This document shows positions 6,653 to 10,731 of a stretch of 10,731 nt of DNA, piece after piece (position 1 is the stretch's first letter; the number at the start of each line of letters is the position of its first letter). The notes beneath the pieces were generated by a model. The model did not search any database. It was not told where the DNA came from and saw only the letters and a program-made list of their open reading frames with translations. A program made the translations under genes and the position numbers. This stretch comes from Ruminococcus sp. (GTDB lineage: Bacteria; Bacillota; Clostridia; Oscillospirales; Ruminococcaceae), in the NCBI GenBank assembly GCA_003446315.1, contig DMBA01000046.1, forward strand, positions 1-10,731. The letters run 5' to 3'.

Positions 6653-6839
6653 AGACGGTTTGAAACAACTGTCCGAGATCACTGCGAAACTGGAAGCAGG
6701 CGGACTTTCATTGGAAGAAGCAGTCAAACTTTACGGTGAAGGCACAAAACTCGCCGCCGCCTGCAAAAAAGAACTCGATCAGGCAGCACTGACCGTTTCT
6801 GAATTCTCGCAAAATCACGCCGGCAATACGGCTGAATAA
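6642..6839 (+). CDS. xseB: Exonuclease VII small subunit
   Basis: XseB coats the helical arm of XseA and is needed for exonuclease VII activity. The 65-residue product shows the signature in order: 'FEDGLKQLSEITAKLEAGGLS' with the conserved LE-G-LSLEEAVKLYGEG core (17-34) and a second helix with 'CKKELDQA'. Size is at the short end of the usual range. The start overlaps xseA by 11 bp, and AAAGGA at 6625-6630 lies 11 nt upstream. It is followed by a 38-bp gap with a hairpin, then dxs. Confidence 0.95.
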   Translation: MKFEDGLKQLSEITAKLEAGGLSLEEAVKLYGEGTKLAAACKKELDQAALTVSEFSQNHAGNTAE

Positions 6840-6846
6840 TCAGTAA

Positions 6847-6865
6847 ACAGCAGATTTTCTGCTGT
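6847..6865 (+). other. Perfect 8-bp hairpin between xseB and dxs
   Basis: ACAGCAGA (6847-6854) and TCTGCTGT (6858-6865) are exact inverted arms with a TTT loop. There is no T run after it, so it is not a standard intrinsic terminator. The dxs Shine-Dalgarno (GGAG, 6868-6871) begins two bases after the stem, so the hairpin could affect dxs translation or mark an mRNA processing point. Confidence 0.5.
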
Positions 6866-6877
6866 ACGGAGAACAAA

Positions 6878-8809
6878 ATGAACAGAGAACGTCAACAGAT
6901 TTTACGCCGCCCTTCGATTCTGCGCAATTTGCAGCTTCCGGAAGATCTGAGTGGATTGACGCTGCAGCAATGCAATGTTTTATGCGAAGAGCTTCGGCAG
7001 ATTCTGATAGATTCCGTGCGGAAAACCGGCGGTCATCTCGCGTCCAATCTCGGTGTCGTTGAACTGACACTTGCATTGCACCGGAATTTTCATTCGCCGC
7101 AGGATCGGATTGTCTGGGATGTCGGACATCAGGCATATGTACACAAGATTCTGACAGGCAGAGGCGACAGGCTTTCTGTACTGCGAAAAAGCGGCGGTTT
7201 ATCCGGTTTCCCGAAGCCTTCCGAATCGCCGCATGATACCTTTATCACCGGTCACAGCAGTACTTCGATCTCTGCTGCATTCGGTATGGCAGAGGCAATG
7301 CGGCTTTCCGGCGATACAGAGCATTATGCAGTCGCAGTGGTCGGAGACGGCGCAATGACCGGCGGTATGACATATGAAGGATTGAATAACGCCGGAAAAA
7401 CAAAATCCAATCTGATTGTGATTCTGAATGACAATAATCAAGCGATCTCCAAGAATGTCGGAGCGATCGCAAAATACCTTACGAAAATCCGCAGCAGCAC
7501 CAATTATGTCCGTACAAAGTGGAAGGTGGAAAGCGTGATCGAACGCACGCCGCACATCGGAAATAAACTGGTGACTGCGCTGAAAAATACAAAAGATACC
7601 CTTCGCAACAATATTGTTCAGACAACGATCTTTGACAATCTTGGTTTTGTCTATCTTGGCCCGGTCGATGGGCACGACATCGAAGAACTGGACGAGGTTC
7701 TGACAGTCGCAAAAAGCTATCGCAGACCTGTTTTGGTGCATGTACGAACCACGAAAGGCAAAGGCTATGCACCGGCAGAAGCCAATCCCGGCGAATACCA
7801 CGGAGTACCGCCGCAGAAACCGGAGCATACCGGAATCGACCGCATTGATCTGGATTCCAATGATCCGGAGCTTTCGATTGATGAATGCTTTTCCACTGTT
7901 TTCGGACAGGAACTCTCGGCGCTGGCAAAACAGGATCCGAAGATCTGTGCTGTAACGGCTGCCATGAAGTACGGTACCGGACTACAGTTTTTCTATGCAG
8001 CACATCCGGAACGGTTTTATGATGTCGGCATCGCAGAACAGCATGCCGTGACATTCTGTGCAGCGCTTGCTTCGATGGGAAAGCTGCCTGTTTTTGCAGT
8101 ATATTCGACGTTTTTACAACGGGCATATGACCAGATCCTGCATGATGTTGCAATCGCGGGTTATCATGTTGTATTCGGTGTAGACAGAGCCGGCATTGTC
8201 GGAGAAGACGGTGAAACGCATCAGGGCATGTTCGATGTCCCGATGCTGACATCCATTCCCGGCTGCAAGATCTATTCTCCTGCAAGTTATGATGAGCTGA
8301 AACTTTGCCTGAAAAAAGCACTTTATGAAGAACAGGGGCCGGTTGCAGTCCGCTATCCGCGCGGTAAGGAATCGGAGCAGTTTCCTTTCCGACCCGTCAC
8401 AGATTATGTGCATCTCGAAGGCGAAGATCTGTTGTTTATCACATATGGCAGGATCTCTGTCAATGTGCAGCATGCAGCAGATTCTCTGCGGAAAGACGGG
8501 ATAAACAGCGGTATTCTGAAGCTCACATCCATTTTCCCGATCCCGGAAGATGCGATCCGGATCGCATCGGAATATCAGAAGATTTGTTTTGTAGAAGAAG
8601 GCAGCAGAGCCGGCGGACTCGGTGAGAAATTTGCACTGAAACTGATGGAAAACAACTGGCACGGCACTTACCGATGTCTTGCGGCAGATCATTTTATTCC
8701 GCAGGGAAATGTACAGCAATGTCTGGAGCATGCAGGTCTTTCCGAGCAGCATATTCTGGATTGCGCAAAGGCGATGGCAACGGAGATGAATCATGGCAAT
8801 GAGACTTGA
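6878..8809 (+). CDS. dxs: 1-deoxy-D-xylulose-5-phosphate synthase
   Basis: Dxs condenses pyruvate with glyceraldehyde 3-phosphate to give DXP, the first step of the MEP isoprenoid pathway and a precursor for thiamine and pyridoxal; it is a cytosolic thiamine-diphosphate enzyme. The 643 residues match full family length. Visible motifs: 'GGHLASNLGVVELT' near the N-terminus, 'VGHQAYVHKILTGR' (82-95), 'GHSSTS', the thiamine-diphosphate motif G156-D157-G158 through N184-D-N-N187, 'GPVDGHD', and the catalytic glutamate E387 in 'DVGIAEQHAV'. The pyrimidine-binding domain continues with 'DRAGIVGEDGETHQG' and 'RYPRG'; the C-terminal transketolase domain includes 'EEGSRAGGLGE'. GGAG at 6868-6871 is 6 nt upstream of the ATG. 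It overlaps tlyA by 17 bp. The ispA gene often found just before dxs in this operon is not here. Confidence 0.97.
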   Translation: MNRERQQILRRPSILRNLQLPEDLSGLTLQQCNVLCEELRQILIDSVRKTGGHLASNLGVVELTLALHRNFHSPQDRIVWDVGHQAYVHKILTGRGDRLSVLRKSGGLSGFPKPSESPHDTFITGHSSTSISAAFGMAEAMRLSGDTEHYAVAVVGDGAMTGGMTYEGLNNAGKTKSNLIVILNDNNQAISKNVGAIAKYLTKIRSSTNYVRTKWKVESVIERTPHIGNKLVTALKNTKDTLRNNIVQTTIFDNLGFVYLGPVDGHDIEELDEVLTVAKSYRRPVLVHVRTTKGKGYAPAEANPGEYHGVPPQKPEHTGIDRIDLDSNDPELSIDECFSTVFGQELSALAKQDPKICAVTAAMKYGTGLQFFYAAHPERFYDVGIAEQHAVTFCAALASMGKLPVFAVYSTFLQRAYDQILHDVAIAGYHVVFGVDRAGIVGEDGETHQGMFDVPMLTSIPGCKIYSPASYDELKLCLKKALYEEQGPVAVRYPRGKESEQFPFRPVTDYVHLEGEDLLFITYGRISVNVQHAADSLRKDGINSGILKLTSIFPIPEDAIRIASEYQKICFVEEGSRAGGLGEKFALKLMENNWHGTYRCLAADHFIPQGNVQQCLEHAGLSEQHILDCAKAMATEMNHGNET

Positions 8810-9527
8810 TACTGCATTGACGGAACGCGGACTGTGTACATCCAGAAACCGTGCACAGACCTCTATTGCAGAGGGGCATGTTACCGTAAACGGCATTGTC
8901 TGTCTGAAAGCATCACGACAGGTATCCGATACCGATGAAATACAGTTGACAGCATCTTTGCCTTATGTCGGGCGCGGCGGATTCAAGATCGCATATGCGC
9001 TTTCGGAATTCAAAATCTCGTTAAAAGGGCTTCATTGTCTGGATATCGGCGCATCAACAGGCGGTTTTACGGATTGTATGCTGCAAAACGGTGCGGCATC
9101 TGTGCTTGCGGTCGATGTCGGACATGACCAGATCGTGCAAACTCTGCGCGATGATCCGCGTGTGACTGTCATGGAAGGAACGGATATACGGTCGCTTTCA
9201 CCGGAAACAAACGGTTTGCCCGCAGATTTTGCGGCATGTGATGTATCATTTATATCGCTGACACAGATCATCCCGTATCTTTCCCCGCTGCTGAAACCGC
9301 ATGCGCATGCAGTATTATTGGTGAAACCGCAGTTCGAAGCCGGAAAACAGGCACTGAATAAACACGGTATCGTGAAAGACGAGAAAACCCGTCAGCAGGT
9401 TTTGAGACAAATCATAGACTTTTCAGCATCATCCGGTTTTGTTCCGCTTGGAAACTGCGAATCCCCGATCAAAGGGGGAAGCGGAAACACGGAATATTTA
9501 CTTTATCTTGAAAAGGGATTGTCATGA
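8793..9527 (+). CDS. tlyA: TlyA family rRNA 2'-O-methyltransferase (S4 domain plus FtsJ-like domain)
   Basis: TlyA proteins use S-adenosylmethionine to 2'-O-methylate ribosomal RNA; the mycobacterial enzyme modifies 16S and 23S rRNA and affects capreomycin sensitivity. The 244-residue product has an N-terminal S4 RNA-binding domain (about 3-55, 'RLDTALTERGL...GHVTVNG'), the linker 'LPYVGRGGFK', and a Rossmann methyltransferase domain with the SAM motif 'LDIGASTGGFTDCML' (83-97). The K-D-K-E catalytic tetrad is visible as K65, D150, K178 and E234. It is somewhat shorter than many homologues (about 270), without loss of a motif. I choose ATG 8793 over 8799 because GGAGA at 8782-8786 lies 6 nt before it. 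The start lies inside dxs, and the stop overlaps nadK as ATGA. Whether it methylates one or both subunits cannot be told. Confidence 0.93.
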   Translation: MAMRLDTALTERGLCTSRNRAQTSIAEGHVTVNGIVCLKASRQVSDTDEIQLTASLPYVGRGGFKIAYALSEFKISLKGLHCLDIGASTGGFTDCMLQNGAASVLAVDVGHDQIVQTLRDDPRVTVMEGTDIRSLSPETNGLPADFAACDVSFISLTQIIPYLSPLLKPHAHAVLLVKPQFEAGKQALNKHGIVKDEKTRQQVLRQIIDFSASSGFVPLGNCESPIKGGSGNTEYLLYLEKGLS

Positions 9528-10435
9528 ATTTTGTAATTGATCCGAATGTTTCAAAGGAAGCTGCATGTAAAACGGCACTGGAAACCGTCCGGATTCTGCA
9601 TGAAAAGCACGCATCTGTGTATATGGCAGAATCGGTCAGATCCTGTTTTCCGGAATCTGCACACATTCATTTTCTGCCGGAAGAACGACTGCTGGAATCT
9701 GCCGATTTTGTCATAGCGATCGGCGGTGACGGAACCATTTTGCGATGTGCCGGATGGATTCTGGAAGATGCTGCAAAACGCGGTATCAAACCGGTAAAGC
9801 TCGTTGGTGTCAACACCGGAACACTTGGATTTCTGGCAGCATTTGAAGCAACTGAACTATATATGCTTGACCGTCTGATTGACGGCAATTATGCGATCAG
9901 CGGACGCATGCTTCTGCAAGCAAAGATCACAGGCGGAACGCAGGACGGTCAGGTGTTTCATGCGCTGAATGATATTTATGCATCCAGACTGAACGGCAGG
10001 ATCTGTGATTTTGCCGTGTCGGTTGACGGCAGACAGATCGGTGTTTACCGGGCAGACGGCATTGTGTTTTCCACGCCGACCGGATCAAGTGCCTATGCAC
10101 TTTCCGCAGGGGGACCTGTCATGGAACCGGGCTTGCTGCTGATCGAGATGAATCTGATTTGTCCGCATTCATTGTTTGCACGGCCGATGCTGTTTGCGCC
10201 GCAGCGGGAGATCCGCGTCACATATTTCGGTGTCGGTGACGGGGGACTGAATGTCCATGCAGACGGCACACATGCTGCTGTGCTGCACAATCTCCAATCA
10301 TTTACCGTAACAAAATCGCCGCGCGTCATGCCGTTTGTTGACTGCAAAGGACATACATTCTATGACGCGCTGAACGGAAAACTCATGGAACCGCTGAAGG
10401 AATTTCCCGGAAGGGTTCCTTTCGGCTCTGATTGA
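9524..10435 (+). CDS. nadK: NAD kinase
   Basis: NadK phosphorylates NAD to NADP using ATP or polyphosphate and sets the cellular NADP pool. The 303-residue product shows the family motifs: G67-G68-D69-G70-T71 for phosphate binding, 'GVNTGTLGFL', the 'ALNDIY' motif with N149-D150 (often NE elsewhere; aspartate is a conservative change), and 'YRADGIVFSTPTGSSAYALSAGGP', followed by 'FARPMLF'. AAGGGA at 9513-9518 is 5 nt upstream, and the start overlaps tlyA by 4 bp. Length is normal for Clostridia. The stop codon lies inside a hairpin, described separately. The order tlyA-nadK-argR is typical of Firmicutes. Confidence 0.96.
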   Translation: MNFVIDPNVSKEAACKTALETVRILHEKHASVYMAESVRSCFPESAHIHFLPEERLLESADFVIAIGGDGTILRCAGWILEDAAKRGIKPVKLVGVNTGTLGFLAAFEATELYMLDRLIDGNYAISGRMLLQAKITGGTQDGQVFHALNDIYASRLNGRICDFAVSVDGRQIGVYRADGIVFSTPTGSSAYALSAGGPVMEPGLLLIEMNLICPHSLFARPMLFAPQREIRVTYFGVGDGGLNVHADGTHAAVLHNLQSFTVTKSPRVMPFVDCKGHTFYDALNGKLMEPLKEFPGRVPFGSD

Positions 10436-10449
10436 TCGGGTCAGAGCCG
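10423..10449 (+). other. Stem-loop spanning the nadK stop codon
   Basis: CGGCTCTGA (10423-10431) and TCAGAGCCG (10441-10449) are exact inverted arms around a 9-base loop that contains the nadK stop (TGA, 10433-10435). Two further G-U pairs could extend the base of the stem. No T run follows, so it does not look like a standard intrinsic terminator; it may protect the 3' end, cause partial termination, or separate nadK from argR expression. Confidence 0.55.
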
Positions 10450-10509
10450 GGAATAATTGACCAAACAGGAAAAAACGAATATTCAAGAGACAGAAAAGGA
10501 GTATCAAAA

Positions 10510-10731
10510 ATGCCAAATGCACGGCATGAAATGATTTTGAAATTGATTCAGGATCACGAAATCGGAACACAGGAACATTTACGGGAATTGCTTGAGCAAA
10601 ATGGATTTCAGGTCACACAAGCGACCATTTCGCGTGACATCCGGCAGCTCAAGCTGCGTAAAAGACGCGCTGCAAGCGGACAATGCTGTTATATGACAGC
10701 GCCAACGCCGCCCATCGCACCCAGCAATCTT
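10510..10731 (+). CDS. argR: Arginine repressor ArgR, N-terminal part (cut by window end)
   Basis: ArgR/AhrC is a hexameric repressor that senses arginine and controls its synthesis and breakdown. The first 74 residues are visible and contain the winged helix-turn-helix domain: 'MILKLIQDHEIGTQEHLRELL' followed by the hallmark 'GFQVTQATISRDIRQLKL' (about 32-49). The arginine-binding oligomerisation domain lies beyond the window. AAAGGAG at 10495-10501 lies 8 nt upstream of the ATG. It follows nadK after 74 bp, so it may be read from the operon or have its own start. In related genomes recN follows next; this cannot be checked here. Confidence 0.94.
   Translation, partial: MPNARHEMILKLIQDHEIGTQEHLRELLEQNGFQVTQATISRDIRQLKLRKRRAASGQCCYMTAPTPPIAPSNL

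Noticed and set aside
7479..8321. Antisense frame of 280 codons opposite dxs
   Set aside because: Product composition (many R, H, S, C, P) is typical of a reversed coding strand, and the + strand dxs motifs are intact throughout.
8114..8896. Long antisense frame (260 codons, - strand) across dxs and tlyA
   Set aside because: It lies wholly opposite well-conserved dxs and tlyA sequence, has no ribosome binding site that I can see, and its product is rich in C, R, H and I with no domain. It is a shadow of the real genes.
10457..10490. Possible argR promoter (TTGACC with TATTCA) and an ARG-box-like GAATATTC palindrome
   Set aside because: The -10 matches only three of six bases, and the palindrome lacks the central spacer of a normal ARG box (TGAAT, four bases, ATTCA). 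Both are too weak to report as features, though autoregulation of argR would be plausible.

Overview
The window reads as a low- to mid-GC Firmicute of class Clostridia, probably close to Ruminococcus/Oscillospiraceae. I infer this from the gene order asp23-like, nusB, tsaD-like, xseA, xseB, dxs, tlyA, nadK, argR, which is a well-known clostridial housekeeping run, together with strong AGGAGG-type ribosome binding sites and sigma-A promoters. Every gene I accept lies on the + strand, and coding density is very high. I see no tRNA, rRNA, CRISPR array, insertion sequence or phage gene.

Region 1 (1-3261) is a three-gene cell-envelope cluster behind an extended -10 promoter. It encodes a large lipoprotein of unknown function, followed by two single-pass membrane proteins that look like DUF4230-type paralogues. 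In both paralogues the segment just after the membrane helix carries a small residue at every fourth position. In the first this is a strict run of seven glycines (GxxxG repeated six times); in the second it is an alanine/serine version of the same pattern.

Region 2 (3262-3547) is a short monocistronic-looking unit. A consensus promoter (TTGACA, 17 bp, TATAAT) drives a 67-codon, strongly basic small protein. A strong intrinsic terminator (10-bp stem plus seven T) lies inside the reading frame, before the stop codon. Transcripts ending there would have no stop codon. This is the gene architecture known for the ribosome-rescue factors ArfA (E. coli) and BrfA (Bacillus subtilis), so the gene is a candidate rescue factor controlled by trans-translation. 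This is the most interesting item in the window.

Region 3 (3548-10435) is the housekeeping operon. It starts from a second good promoter (TTGCAA, 17 bp, extended TATAAT) ahead of the Asp23-family gene. The genes nusB, tsaD-like, xseA, xseB, dxs, tlyA and nadK follow with start/stop overlaps of 4 to 17 bp or very short gaps, which suggests one translationally coupled transcript. It combines transcription antitermination (NusB), DNA processing (both exonuclease VII subunits), isoprenoid precursor synthesis (Dxs), rRNA methylation (TlyA) and NADP synthesis (NadK). The ispA gene often found between xseB and dxs is absent, and a perfect 8-bp hairpin occupies that 38-bp gap. A second hairpin spans the nadK stop codon.

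Region 4 (10436-10731) holds the start of argR, cut by the window edge.
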